Below are positions 44,000 to 51,215 of a DNA stretch of 51,215 bases, piece by piece. The stretch spans positions 1 through 51,215 of the forward strand of contig CAZKFR010000018.1 of assembly GCA_964552015.1 (NCBI GenBank), in the 5' to 3' direction. Under the pieces are notes generated by a model. That model was not told where the DNA came from and ran no database searches. It saw only the letters and a program-made list of their open reading frames with translations. Numbering within the stretch: position 1 is the stretch's first letter; every line of letters starts with the position of its first letter. This DNA is from Rhodocaloribacter sp964552015 (GTDB taxonomy: Bacteria > Bacteroidota > Rhodothermia > Rhodothermales > ISCAR-4553). The position numbers and the translations under genes are program-made.

Positions 44000-45175
44000 T
44001 CACCCGCCCGGCGTCACGCCGGCCTCGTCGTAGCCCGTCAGCTCGACGTAGCCGTAGCCGTCGACGGGGCGGCCGGCGGTGGTGCCCTCCACGCGCACGG
44101 CGCCTTCCCAGTAGCGCACGGACACGTTCATCTCCTGATCGGCCAGCAGCGGCGTGAGGGTCAGGTCGAGGGCTTCGCGCGGCACGCGCAGCCGCCAGCG
44201 GGCGGGGTAGACGGCGCCGCTGTGGGGGCTCGTCCACCGGTCGAGCACGTCGACGACCACGTCCGTGTGGTCGAGCCGGCGCGGGGTGCCGTCCACGTCG
44301 ACGAGGACGCCGTCGCTGGTGGGGCTGATGCCGCCGCTCCGCTCCCGGAGCTGGTAAAACATCAGCTCGCGCCCGTCGGAGAGTTGCAGGGCGAACCAGT
44401 CCCACCCGACCTGATCCGGCCCCAGGGCACTGGTGCTCCACTCCCGGTCCATCCAGCTCAGCCCCTCGACCGGGAACGTCGCCCCATCGACGGTGACCGT
44501 GCCCTCGGTGGCGATGCGCGTCATCGAGTAGTAGTAGGAGGCGTTGCCGGGTTCGTCGCCCTTGGCGTCGAGGCCGCGGTCGCCCTGCAGGACGATGGGC
44601 TTCAGCGGCCGCAGCACCAGATCGACGCCCGTACCGTCCTCCTGGGCCCGCAGGCGCATCACCGGGCGGGCGGGGTCGGGCGCGGGCTGCGTGGTGTCGG
44701 CCTCGATATGCCAGTCTTCGAGCCAGACGCGGAACGGGCGGGCTTGCGCGCCGGCCAGCCCGGCGGTCCCCCGGCTGAAGCGCTCGAACGGGAAGAAGCG
44801 CCGGCCGGCCACGTCCGTGACGGCGAAGTGGCCCATGTAGAGCTGGCGCGTGGCCCAGGCGGAGGCCCGCACCGTGCCGTCCGGCGGGGCCAGCGCGAAG
44901 CGGAAGATCGTCAGCTCGTACCCGAAGCGCCGGCCGTCCGCGGCGGCCAGGTTGCCGGTGAGGTACCACCACTCGCTCTTGAAGTCCGGGTGCGGGCCGT
45001 GATCCTCCGGAAAGACGAACGGCCGCACCGCCGTGGCGCGGGCATAGCCGACCGTGTCCGCCGCCATGGCCTCGGCCACGGTGACCGTCGCCCGGACGGG
45101 CACGTTATCGCCGGCACACCCCGCAGCGGCAAGGAACGCGAGCGTCGCGATGACAAGGAAAGGGGAAAGTTTCAT
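44000..45175 (-). CDS. AttH-type (CrtC lipocalin-like) lipoprotein
   Basis: A 391-residue lipoprotein: signal MKLSPFLVIATLAFLAAAG with lipid-attachment Cys20. The AttH/carotenoid 1,2-hydratase signature PEDHGPHPDFKSEWWYLTGN spans about 56-75, and a second lipocalin-like barrel repeat includes SWMDREWSTSALGPDQVGWD near 240. These two-barrel proteins are encoded beside FtsX-type ABC transporters, as in attEFGH; they are thought to bind or modify a hydrophobic ligand in the periplasm or outer membrane. Carotenoid hydration is unlikely without other carotenoid genes. It is the last of three genes in ATPase-permease-lipoprotein order, with a heptamer array of about 70 nt before it. Confidence 0.88.
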   Translation of the reverse strand: MKLSPFLVIATLAFLAAAGCAGDNVPVRATVTVAEAMAADTVGYARATAVRPFVFPEDHGPHPDFKSEWWYLTGNLAAADGRRFGYELTIFRFALAPPDGTVRASAWATRQLYMGHFAVTDVAGRRFFPFERFSRGTAGLAGAQARPFRVWLEDWHIEADTTQPAPDPARPVMRLRAQEDGTGVDLVLRPLKPIVLQGDRGLDAKGDEPGNASYYYSMTRIATEGTVTVDGATFPVEGLSWMDREWSTSALGPDQVGWDWFALQLSDGRELMFYQLRERSGGISPTSDGVLVDVDGTPRRLDHTDVVVDVLDRWTSPHSGAVYPARWRLRVPREALDLTLTPLLADQEMNVSVRYWEGAVRVEGTTAGRPVDGYGYVELTGYDEAGVTPGG

Positions 45176-45246
45176 GTTGAACGTTTCCTGTTTTCACGTT
45201 GAACGTCGAACGTGCAACGCAAAACGTGTAACGCAAAACGCGCCCC
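45173..45246. repeat. Degenerate heptamer array (locus D), longest copy
   Basis: From 45196 six and a half perfect-period units follow: ACGTTGA-ACGTCGA-ACGTGCA-ACGCAAA-ACGTGTA-ACGCAAA-ACGCGCC. An opposed short arm at 45173-45187 reads ACGTTCA-ACATGAA on the minus strand and reaches into the start codon of the AttH-type gene. It fills the 76-nt gap to the permease stop codon. The clearest example of the family. Confidence 0.7.
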
Positions 45247-45251
45247 CGCCC

Positions 45252-47771
45252 CTACCGGCCCATGCGGAAGGCGGGATACAGCCCGGCCAGGACGGCGGCG
45301 ACGAGGGCCACGCCGACGGCCTGCAGGAGCATCTCCGGCGGCACCTCGAGCTGGAGCGTCCAGCCGAACGAGCGTTTGTTGATCACGTGGACGAGCACGC
45401 CGGCCAGCAGCAGGCCCAGCGGGAGGGAGAGCAGCCCGGCGAAGAGGCCCATCAGGCCCGTTTGCAGCGTCACCAGGCGGCGGAGCCGGCCCGCTTCCAT
45501 GCCGACGGCGTGCAGGACGGCGAACTCGCGGGCGCGTTCGAGTTGCAGGGCCATCAGGGCGCTGAGCACCCCGACGAAGGCCACCAGCACGGCCAGCATC
45601 CGTAGCACCACCGTGACGGTGAAGGTGCGGTCGAACACCTCCAGCGAGGCCTCGCGCAGGGCGCGGTTCGAGCGGATGAAGACCTCCTGCATCCCTTCGA
45701 CCCGGCTGCGCAGACGGGCCATCAGGGCATCGAGGTCCTCCCCCGGCGCGGCGTAGAGGGCCAGGCCGGAACGGAGGCGGTCGTCGAAGTGGCGCTCGAA
45801 CGTGGTGCGGCTCATCAGCACCACGCCGCGGTCCGAAGCATAGTCGTAGTAGATGCCACGGACGACGAAGGGGCGCTCGCCGTGGTCCGTCTGCAGGCGG
45901 AGCGTGTCGCCCACGCCGGTGCGGTGGCGGTAGCTGTAGGGCTCCGAGACGAGGACCGACGCGCCATCCTCGAAGGAGGACCAGACGACGTCCGGGTCGC
46001 CCGCTTTGAGGCGGAAAGTGGACGGCGTCATCGGCCCCCGGTCGACGGCGACGAGGCGGACGCGGCCGTGGTTCGAGGCCACGTCGAGGCGGCGCACCGA
46101 GTACGCGGCAGCGACGCCGGGCGTCGTGCGCAGGCGCTCGAGCACCTCGGGCCGGAGCGTCGCCTCGCCCTCGCGCAGGACCAGGCTCGGCGGCTGCACG
46201 TACACGTCGGCCTGCAGGGCGTAGCCGAGCCAGGTATCCACCGTCAGGCGGAAGCTGTCCACCATGACGCCCACGCCGATGGTGGCCGCCAGCGCGATGG
46301 TCAGCGCGGCGATGGCCACGGCGGTGCGGCTGAGCGCGGCGACGATGCCGGAGGCCGCCATGCGCCCGGTCAGGCCGAAGAGCCGTCCCATCACCGGCCG
46401 GGCCATCCGGGCCATCCGCTGTACCGCCCACGGCGTCGCCAGCGCGAAGCCCAGCAGCAGGCAGAACAGCGCGGCGTAGCTCCCGCCGATGCTCCGCCCG
46501 GAGAGCAGGAGCAGGACGCCGCCCGCCCCGCCGAGGGCGACGCCCGCCAGGGCCAGCCGCGGCGCCCGGCGGCGCGCCCGCGCCTCCGGCACCGACGCCT
46601 GCAGCACCATCCCCGCCGGCGTCTCGGCCGCCTCCCGGGCCGGGAAGAACGCCGCTGCCAGCGTAGCCCCCAGCCCCAGCGCAACGCCCTTGGCCAGCGT
46701 CAGCGGCGCCAGGTACAGCTCCCGTACCGTCACCACGTAGTAGAGGTCGTTGATCGTGCGGGTGACGAGCCGCACCAGCCCCTGCCCGAGCACCACCCCC
46801 AGCAGCCCGCCGAGCACCGTGCCGGCCAGCCCGATCAGCAGCGCCTCGCCCAGCACCAGCGTGAACACCTCGCGCCGCGTCACGCCCAGCACCCGGAGCC
46901 GCCCCAGCAGGGGACGCCGCTGGACGACCGAGAAGGTCATCGTGTTGTAGATGAGGAACATGCCGACGACGAGTGCCAGCAGGCTCAGCGCCGTCAGGTT
47001 CAGCTCGAAGGCGCGGGTCATCTGCTCGACCGTCTCGGTGCGGGTGGCGGAGCGGACCACCTCGGCACCCGGCGGCAACACGGCGCGGACCCGTTCGAGC
47101 AGCGCCGCGCCGGCCGCCCCCTCCGGCACGATCAGGTCGATGCGGCTCAGGCGGCCGGTGCGGCCGAGCAGCTCCTGCGCCGTGGCGATGTCGACGACGA
47201 GCAGGCCGTCGAGCGCCTCCGCGCTGTGGGTGTCCGTCCCCTCCATCAGCCCGACCAGATGCAGCCGGGCCGGCCGCCCCTCGACGCGCACGGCCAGCGT
47301 GTCGCCCGGAGCCAGCTCCATCGCCCGGGCCGTGGTGCCCGCCATCAGGGCCGCGCCGGGCTGCGTCAGGAACGCGCCCAGGTCGAGCCCCGCCTCGCGC
47401 CCGGCGTAGCTGCGGAACGGCCCCTCCGCCAGCGGGTCGACCCCCAGCAGGTGGAACGTCCGGCCCGAGTCGGCCACGGCGGCGACGTAACCCTCCACCA
47501 CGGGCGCGGCGGCCCGCACGCCGGCCTCCAGGCGCAGCCGCCGGTACACGTCCTCCGGCAGCCCCCGCTCCGTCGGGCCGACGACCAGGTGCGTCGCCCG
47601 CCCCGTGACCGTCTCGGCCGAGAGCTCGAAGGCACGGCGGGCGCTCCCGCCGGCCAGGTCGATGGCGACGACCACGGACACGCCCAGCGCCACGCCCAGC
47701 ACCGACAGCACGAGCAGCCAGGGATGACGCAGCAGATAGCGCAGACCGGCACGGAGAAGCAGCGGGGCCAT
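45252..47771 (-). CDS. FtsX-type ABC transporter permease (MacB/LolC-like, duplicated)
   Basis: An 839-residue permease with the two-FtsX-domain layout: helix 1 at about 18-40 (LLVLSVLGVALGVSVVVAID), a large periplasmic domain, three helices near 250-400 with YNTMTFSVVQRRPLLGRLRV, then a second helix and periplasmic domain and a final three-helix bundle with LQLERAREFAVLHAVGMEAG. Such mechanotransmitting transporters do not pass substrate through the membrane but move lipids or lipoproteins or act on the periplasm. The chosen ATG gives a 4-nt gap to the ATPase gene; the open frame continues upstream only as the antisense-like shadow of that gene. Partner of the AttH-type lipoprotein. Confidence 0.92.
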   Translation of the reverse strand: MAPLLLRAGLRYLLRHPWLLVLSVLGVALGVSVVVAIDLAGGSARRAFELSAETVTGRATHLVVGPTERGLPEDVYRRLRLEAGVRAAAPVVEGYVAAVADSGRTFHLLGVDPLAEGPFRSYAGREAGLDLGAFLTQPGAALMAGTTARAMELAPGDTLAVRVEGRPARLHLVGLMEGTDTHSAEALDGLLVVDIATAQELLGRTGRLSRIDLIVPEGAAGAALLERVRAVLPPGAEVVRSATRTETVEQMTRAFELNLTALSLLALVVGMFLIYNTMTFSVVQRRPLLGRLRVLGVTRREVFTLVLGEALLIGLAGTVLGGLLGVVLGQGLVRLVTRTINDLYYVVTVRELYLAPLTLAKGVALGLGATLAAAFFPAREAAETPAGMVLQASVPEARARRRAPRLALAGVALGGAGGVLLLLSGRSIGGSYAALFCLLLGFALATPWAVQRMARMARPVMGRLFGLTGRMAASGIVAALSRTAVAIAALTIALAATIGVGVMVDSFRLTVDTWLGYALQADVYVQPPSLVLREGEATLRPEVLERLRTTPGVAAAYSVRRLDVASNHGRVRLVAVDRGPMTPSTFRLKAGDPDVVWSSFEDGASVLVSEPYSYRHRTGVGDTLRLQTDHGERPFVVRGIYYDYASDRGVVLMSRTTFERHFDDRLRSGLALYAAPGEDLDALMARLRSRVEGMQEVFIRSNRALREASLEVFDRTFTVTVVLRMLAVLVAFVGVLSALMALQLERAREFAVLHAVGMEAGRLRRLVTLQTGLMGLFAGLLSLPLGLLLAGVLVHVINKRSFGWTLQLEVPPEMLLQAVGVALVAAVLAGLYPAFRMGR

Positions 47772-47775
47772 GAGA

Positions 47776-48492
47776 TCAGTCGTGGAGGTGGGCGGGGGTG
47801 CCCTCGTGCAGCCGCCCGTCGTGCAGCGTGAAGATGCGGTCGGCGGCGTCGAGGAAGTCGCGGTCGTGCGTGGCCACGAGCATGGTGGTACCGGTACGGC
47901 GGACAAGCCGGTGGAGGAGGTCCATCACCCGGCGGCCGGTCCGGTAGTCCAGGTTGCCCGTGGGCTCGTCGGCCAGGACCAGGCGCGGCGCGTGGGCCAG
48001 GGCCCGGGCGATGGCGACGCGCTGCTGCTCCCCGCCCGAGAGCCGGTCCGGAAAGCTGCCGGCCCGGTCGGCCAGCCCTACCTCGTCGAGGAACGCCAGC
48101 GCCCGCTGCCGGGCCGCCGGGTCGTTGCGCCCGTTCAGTTCGAGCGGCAGCAGCACGTTCTCCTCGACCGTGAGCGTCGGGATCAGGTTGAAAGCCTGGA
48201 AGACGAAGCCGATGTGGGCGCGGCGGAAGCGGGTGCGGGCCTGCTCGTCCAGGCGGGTCAGGTTGGTGCCGTCGACGACGACCTCACCGGCGTCCGGGCG
48301 GTCGATGCCGCTGATGAGGTTGAGCAGGGTGCTCTTGCCCGAGCCGCTGCGCCCGAGCAGCACCACCAGCGCCCCCGGCGCGATGGCGGCATCGACGCCG
48401 CGCAGCACCGTCCGTTCGTGCTCCCCTTCGCGGTACGTCTTCGTCAATCCGTGCAGCCGCACGAGCGGCTCCGTCGTTCCCTGGTCCGGCAT
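47776..48492 (-). CDS. ABC transporter ATP-binding protein (LolD/MacB-like)
   Basis: A 238-residue ATPase that drives the adjacent permease. Walker A GRSGSGKSTLLNLISGID is at about 43-60, the signature LSGGEQQRVAIARALAH near 145-161, and Walker B RLVLADEPTGNLD next to it, with the switch His in ATHDRDFLD. The Q-loop region FVFQAFNLIPTLTVEENVLL is characteristic of the LolD/MacB/FtsE group. First gene of the three-gene unit. An 8-bp inverted repeat (GAGGCGCC/GGCGCCTC) lies about 40 nt upstream. Confidence 0.96.
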   Translation of the reverse strand: MPDQGTTEPLVRLHGLTKTYREGEHERTVLRGVDAAIAPGALVVLLGRSGSGKSTLLNLISGIDRPDAGEVVVDGTNLTRLDEQARTRFRRAHIGFVFQAFNLIPTLTVEENVLLPLELNGRNDPAARQRALAFLDEVGLADRAGSFPDRLSGGEQQRVAIARALAHAPRLVLADEPTGNLDYRTGRRVMDLLHRLVRRTGTTMLVATHDRDFLDAADRIFTLHDGRLHEGTPAHLHD

Positions 48493-48532
48493 GGTCCTGT
48501 GTCGTGCGTGACGCGTACAGAATCGAGCGACT

Positions 48533-48564
48533 GAGGCGCCCGATCCCCCGAAAGCCGGCGCCTC
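48533..48564. promoter_or_regulatory. Inverted repeat upstream of the ABC/AttH operon
   Basis: GAGGCGCC (48533-48540) and GGCGCCTC (48557-48564) are exact inverted copies around 16 nt. They lie 41 nt before the ATPase start, where an operator or leader hairpin would be expected. The short all-GC core makes chance occurrence possible. Confidence 0.3.
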
Positions 48565-48648
48565 GGACGCGCTTCCCCGGGGAAAGTTCGACGTTCTCCT
48601 TTGCCCCCTGGGCGGTGAGACGGCTACCCCGGCTTCAAAGATAGTGCG

Positions 48649-48750
48649 TTACGTCGCGTGGGTTCGCTGGGGGGTAGGTGGGTGCTCGGCACACAGGGCC
48701 TCGTACTGCGCCGGGGTCTGATACCCGGGCGTACGGCAGGCAGGCGCGGC
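48649..48750 (-). mobile_element. Possible C-terminal tail of an IS transposase, cut by the gap
   Basis: Reading the minus strand out of the N-run, one frame gives 33 residues before TAA, including PGYQTPAQYEALCAEHP. The GY-x-TPA-x-(Y/F)E pattern recalls the extreme C-terminus of rve-type (IS3-like) transposases, where a similar GY-x-(S/T)PAE(F/Y) follows the catalytic core. The sequence is too short to be sure. An insertion sequence here would also explain why the assembly broke at this point. Confidence 0.4.
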
Positions 48751-48752
48751 AC

Positions 48753-48852
48753 NNNNNNNNNNNNNNNNNNNNNNNNNNNNNNNNNNNNNNNNNNNNNNNN
48801 NNNNNNNNNNNNNNNNNNNNNNNNNNNNNNNNNNNNNNNNNNNNNNNNNNNN
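48753..48852. other. Assembly gap (100 N)
   Basis: Exactly 100 ambiguous bases, the conventional length for a scaffold gap of unknown size. Real sequence, possibly a multicopy element, is missing, and the genes on either side may not be true neighbours. Confidence 0.99.
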
Positions 48853-48942
48853 GCACTACTTGTATCCCGCGAGAGAAGATATTGATGGCGCAGACGTGGT
48901 AGGCGCGATGTTCGCAGGCATTACAACACGTTGCCCCACCTG

Positions 48943-49329
48943 TCAACGGGCTCCTTTCACTTTCTCCTTGTACTGCACGCCTTCGATGCCCATGAAGTCT
49001 GCGTCCTGCGTCCACAATGTAGCACCGTACCAACGCGCCGTAGCCAGAATGATACTGTCGGCCATCGGTAGCTTCAACGCCCAACTCAGCCTGGCTGCAC
49101 TGATCGCCAGGGCAGCATCCAGGTCTACGACCTGCCCCTGGTGCATCTGGGCCACCGCTTGCAAGGCTTCACTCTCGCCGCGCTGCATCAGCACGCGCTT
49201 GAAGACCTCAAAGACGCTGATCGAGGGCACAATCAGCAGCGCCGTATGCTCTATGGCCTCGGCAAAGAAGTCTGCATTCGGCCCATCGGCGAAGTATTCG
49301 AGCCATCCGGAGGAGTCCACCAGGTTCAT
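48943..49329 (-). CDS. PIN-domain toxin (VapC-like ribonuclease)
   Basis: A 128-residue PIN nuclease. The acidic active-site residues are in place: D5 (NLVDSSGWLEYF), E41 (VFEVFK), D91 (MADSIILATA) and D109/D111 (WTQDADF). VapC toxins cleave tRNA or rRNA and are held inactive by the cognate antitoxin. The start codon overlaps the antitoxin stop codon as ATGA, the classical toxin-antitoxin arrangement. Base composition is visibly less GC-rich than the surrounding chromosome and the module lies beside the assembly gap and a possible transposase remnant, consistent with transfer. Confidence 0.92.
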   Translation of the reverse strand: MNLVDSSGWLEYFADGPNADFFAEAIEHTALLIVPSISVFEVFKRVLMQRGESEALQAVAQMHQGQVVDLDAALAISAARLSWALKLPMADSIILATARWYGATLWTQDADFMGIEGVQYKEKVKGAR

Positions 49330-49535
49330 AGGACACGGTCTGGCTCGCGCTCAACGGTGGTATCAATGCCTTTGAGAAAGCCCCGCAACTGGCGCATGGG
49401 CCTGACCGGCACGAGTTCAATGCGGTTGTCATAGAGCAGGACTTCCACCTGTTGTCCGGCTTTGAGTTGGAGTTTTTCCCGGACCTGCTGCGGAATGACG
49501 ACCTGGAATTTAGGAGAAATCTTAACCGTTGGCAT
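49326..49535 (-). CDS. AbrB/MazE-type antitoxin
   Basis: A 69-residue swapped-hairpin DNA-binding protein: MPTVKISPKFQVVIPQQVRE opens the typical AbrB/SpoVT fold and LKAGQQVEVLLYDNRIELVP completes it. The C-terminal 25 residues (RQLRGFLKGIDTTVEREPDR) would thread into the toxin. The frame is open for 13 further codons upstream, but only the internal ATG gives the family N-terminus. AbrB-type antitoxins commonly repress their own operon; no operator is evident. Confidence 0.9.
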   Translation of the reverse strand: MPTVKISPKFQVVIPQQVREKLQLKAGQQVEVLLYDNRIELVPVRPMRQLRGFLKGIDTTVEREPDRVL

Positions 49536-49665
49536 TGGATCGATCAGGCATGCGTAAAACGATCTCCTGATCAAACGGTCCTCCAGATCGTCGGTTTCCT
49601 CGAGGCAGCTACCCTAAGCATGATCAACCTGACCGATCCTACCCCTCCGTCGCTCCGCGACACCG

Positions 49666-49690
49666 CCCCTTCGCATGGGAAGGGGTTTTT
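49666..49690 (+). terminator. Terminator-like hairpin without an upstream plus-strand gene
   Basis: CCCCTTC (49666-49672) and GAAGGGG (49679-49685) form a perfect 7-bp stem with a 6-nt loop, followed by five T residues. No plus-strand gene ends ahead of it: the antitoxin gene runs the other way. It may be part of a dispersed palindromic repeat, or end an unannotated plus-strand RNA. The rest of the gap 49536-49812 shows no coding features. Confidence 0.45.
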
Positions 49691-49812
49691 GTGAACGAAA
49701 AAAACGCCGTTCTGCAGGTCGAGGTACCTGTACCACATGGCCGGGAATATTTTCGGGTGCATCGACGTACCACCGCATGACCTTCGCCTCTCACCCATCG
49801 ACATTGAACTCC

Positions 49813-50715
49813 ATGCATCGTGCTCGTTCCGGCCGCATCCGCGTCGCCGCCGCCCAGTATTTCGTCCGTCCCGTCCGCACGTTCGAGCAGTTTGCCGAGC
49901 AGGTGGAGGCCGTCGTGGAGGTCGTGGCGGGCTACCGGTGCCGGCTGCTCGTCCTGCCGGAATACTTCACGATGCAGTTGCTGACCCTGCACGACATCCG
50001 GCGGCCCATTGCCGAACTGGTGCTGGAGGTGGCAGGACACCGCGACCGGTTCGTCGAGTTGATGCGCGACCTGGCCCGGCAGCACGGCCTATACATCGTC
50101 GCCGGCACCATCCCGGCCATGGACGACGGGGACGACCGGGTGTTCAACGACGCCTACTTCTTCTCTCCCTCCGGCGACTTCGACGTGCAGGGCAAGCTGC
50201 ACATGACCCGCTTCGAGCGCGAGGAGTGGCACGTCTCGCCCCGCAACCGGCTGAAAGTGTTCGAAACCGACTTCGGGCGGCTGGCCATCGCCATCTGCTA
50301 CGACGTCGAGTTTCCCGAGCTCGTCCGGGCGGCCGCGCACCAGGGGGTCCACCTCCTGGCCGTGCCCAGCAACACCGACGACCGCAAGGGCTTCCTCCGC
50401 GTGCGTTACTGCGCCCATGCCCGCACCATCGAGAACCAGCTCTACGTCCTCCACAGCCCGACGGTGGGCACCCTCCCCCGCGTGGCCGACATGTCGCTCA
50501 ACTATGGCCAGGCGGCCATCCTGACCCCGTCCGACTACCCCTTCGCCCGGGACGGCATCCTGGCCGAAGGCGTGCTCAACCAGGAGGACATCGTCATCGG
50601 CGAACTCGACATGCACGCCATCGAGGAAGCCCGCACGTTCGGGACCGTCCTCCCGCTCAACGACAGCCATCGCACCCGAGAACTCATCCGCGACCTCGAC
50701 GTCGTTCCTTTATGA
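49813..50715 (+). CDS. Carbon-nitrogen hydrolase (nitrilase superfamily)
   Basis: A 300-residue cytosolic amidase-type enzyme with the full Glu-Lys-Cys triad: Glu in RLLVLPEYFTMQ, Lys in QGKLHMTRFE and Cys in LAIAICYDVEFPELV. The substrate, an amide, nitrile or N-carbamoyl compound, is not predicted. The ATG before HRARSGRIRVAAAQ is chosen because the nitrilase fold begins at IRVAAAQ; an in-frame ATG 36 nt earlier is possible. Its stop codon overlaps the start of a GNAT gene (ATGA). In many bacteria these two activities occur as one fused GNAT/carbon-nitrogen hydrolase protein, so the pair is probably a functional unit. Confidence 0.92.
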   Translation: MHRARSGRIRVAAAQYFVRPVRTFEQFAEQVEAVVEVVAGYRCRLLVLPEYFTMQLLTLHDIRRPIAELVLEVAGHRDRFVELMRDLARQHGLYIVAGTIPAMDDGDDRVFNDAYFFSPSGDFDVQGKLHMTRFEREEWHVSPRNRLKVFETDFGRLAIAICYDVEFPELVRAAAHQGVHLLAVPSNTDDRKGFLRVRYCAHARTIENQLYVLHSPTVGTLPRVADMSLNYGQAAILTPSDYPFARDGILAEGVLNQEDIVIGELDMHAIEEARTFGTVLPLNDSHRTRELIRDLDVVPL

Positions 50716-51215
50716 ACGCCCATCGCGCCGGGCGGAAACAGCCCGTCACCGGCATCTTCGTACGCAACACCCTTCCGGAAGACTTCGACGCCATCACCCG
50801 GTTGACCCGGGCCGTCTACCCGGACCAGCCGCCGTGGACTGCACGCACGCTCGCGGCCCAGCGCGAGGCCTTCCCCGAAGGGCAGTTCGTCGCCGTGGAC
50901 GCCCGCACCGGCGAGGTGGTGGGCATGGCCGCCAGCCTCATCGTCGCCTGGGACGACTACGACCACCGGGACGACTACGCCACGTTCACCGCCGAGGGGC
51001 GCTTCAGCAACCACGACCCGTCCGGACGCACGCTCTACGGCGCCGAGGTGATGGTCCACCCGGCCCACCGCCGCCGCCGCATCGGGGCCCGGATCTACGC
51101 GGCCCGCCGCGCCCTTGCCGAGCGGCTGGGCCTGCTCCGCATCCGTGCGGGTGCCCGCCTGCCCAACTACCACCGCTACGCCGACCGGCTCACGCCCGAA
51201 GCGTACGTCCTCCGG
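50712..51215 (+). CDS. GNAT-family N-acetyltransferase (partial, cut by window end)
   Basis: A frame from an ATG overlapping the nitrilase stop codon stays open to the end of the window, 168 residues. It starts MNAHRAGRKQPVTGIFVRNT and contains the acetyl-CoA-binding loop in VMVHPAHRRRRIGARIYAAR near 112-131, preceded by the strand FVAVDARTGEVVGMAAS. This matches the GNAT domain normally fused to nitrilases of the neighbouring type. The C-terminus lies outside the window. Acceptor unknown. Confidence 0.85.
   Translation, partial: MNAHRAGRKQPVTGIFVRNTLPEDFDAITRLTRAVYPDQPPWTARTLAAQREAFPEGQFVAVDARTGEVVGMAASLIVAWDDYDHRDDYATFTAEGRFSNHDPSGRTLYGAEVMVHPAHRRRRIGARIYAARRALAERLGLLRIRAGARLPNYHRYADRLTPEAYVLR

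Noticed and set aside
45789..47831. A 680-codon plus-strand open frame across the ABC permease
   Set aside because: Shadow frame with Arg/His/Gln-rich sequence; the permease on the other strand has the full FtsX layout.
48635..49084. Open frames running through the N-run
   Set aside because: They exist only because ambiguous bases contain no stop codons; apart from the short tail left of the gap nothing resembles a protein family.

Overview
The window looks like chromosomal scaffold DNA (one 100-N gap) from a GC-rich, aerobic, respiring, non-sporulating member of the Rhodothermota (Rhodothermales-like, Bacteroidota in the broad sense). The main reasons are a complete alternative complex III (actABCDEF) running directly into a caa3 cytochrome oxidase whose subunit I carries the YS motif described for Rhodothermus-type oxidases, a protease with a C-terminal type IX secretion sorting domain, and the small HsdR-N-like protein common in this group. 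No rRNA, tRNA or CRISPR array was recognised. The assignment is an inference from gene content, not from a marker gene.

Layout. 1-4.6 kb: an ATP-grasp enzyme, glycogen synthase, an M14-type zinc peptidase and a small stand-alone glycogen-binding (CBM48-like) protein closed by a clear terminator. 4.6-13.1 kb (minus strand): a compact three-gene cassette of acyl-AMP ligase with a fused carrier domain, a C-A-T-TE peptide synthetase whose thioesterase has Cys in place of the catalytic Ser, and a fused MBOAT/SGNH membrane acyltransferase. The genes are 15 nt apart or overlap by ATGA. This is the strongest candidate for an undescribed system: it resembles the Dlt logic (adenylation, carrier, MBOAT, SGNH) but is built from NRPS parts. 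13.2-20.5 kb: SpmA/SpmB-like membrane pair, a zinc-ribbon protein, uvrC, and two DoxX paralogues flanking a secreted metalloprotease.

20.5-34.6 kb (minus strand): one 13-gene respiratory run, actA-B-C-D-E-F, an unknown membrane protein, SCO copper chaperone, oxidase subunits II (with fused cytochrome c), I, III, a subunit IV-like protein fused to a second cytochrome c, and a small membrane protein. Quinol oxidation by ACIII, electron transfer through the fused c hemes and O2 reduction by caa3 would be made from one unit. 34.8-43.9 kb: MATE exporter, a GT2 glycosyltransferase fused to what looks like a degenerate polyprenyl sugar-phosphate transferase, accA, a hotdog thioesterase, nadC, a CBS-ACT protein, DUF2721, a HAL2-like bisphosphate nucleotidase and a PD-(D/E)XK protein. 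44-48.5 kb: an AttH-type lipoprotein with its ABC permease and ATPase. 48.6-51.2 kb: a partial transposase-like tail, the assembly gap, a VapC/AbrB toxin-antitoxin pair, a nitrilase and the start of a GNAT gene overlapping it.

Across the window at least five gene boundaries carry short degenerate tandem arrays with a strict 7-nt period (ACG-N4 type, or the related CCCGAAA), two of them arranged as opposed arms; this is a repeat pattern the genes do not explain.
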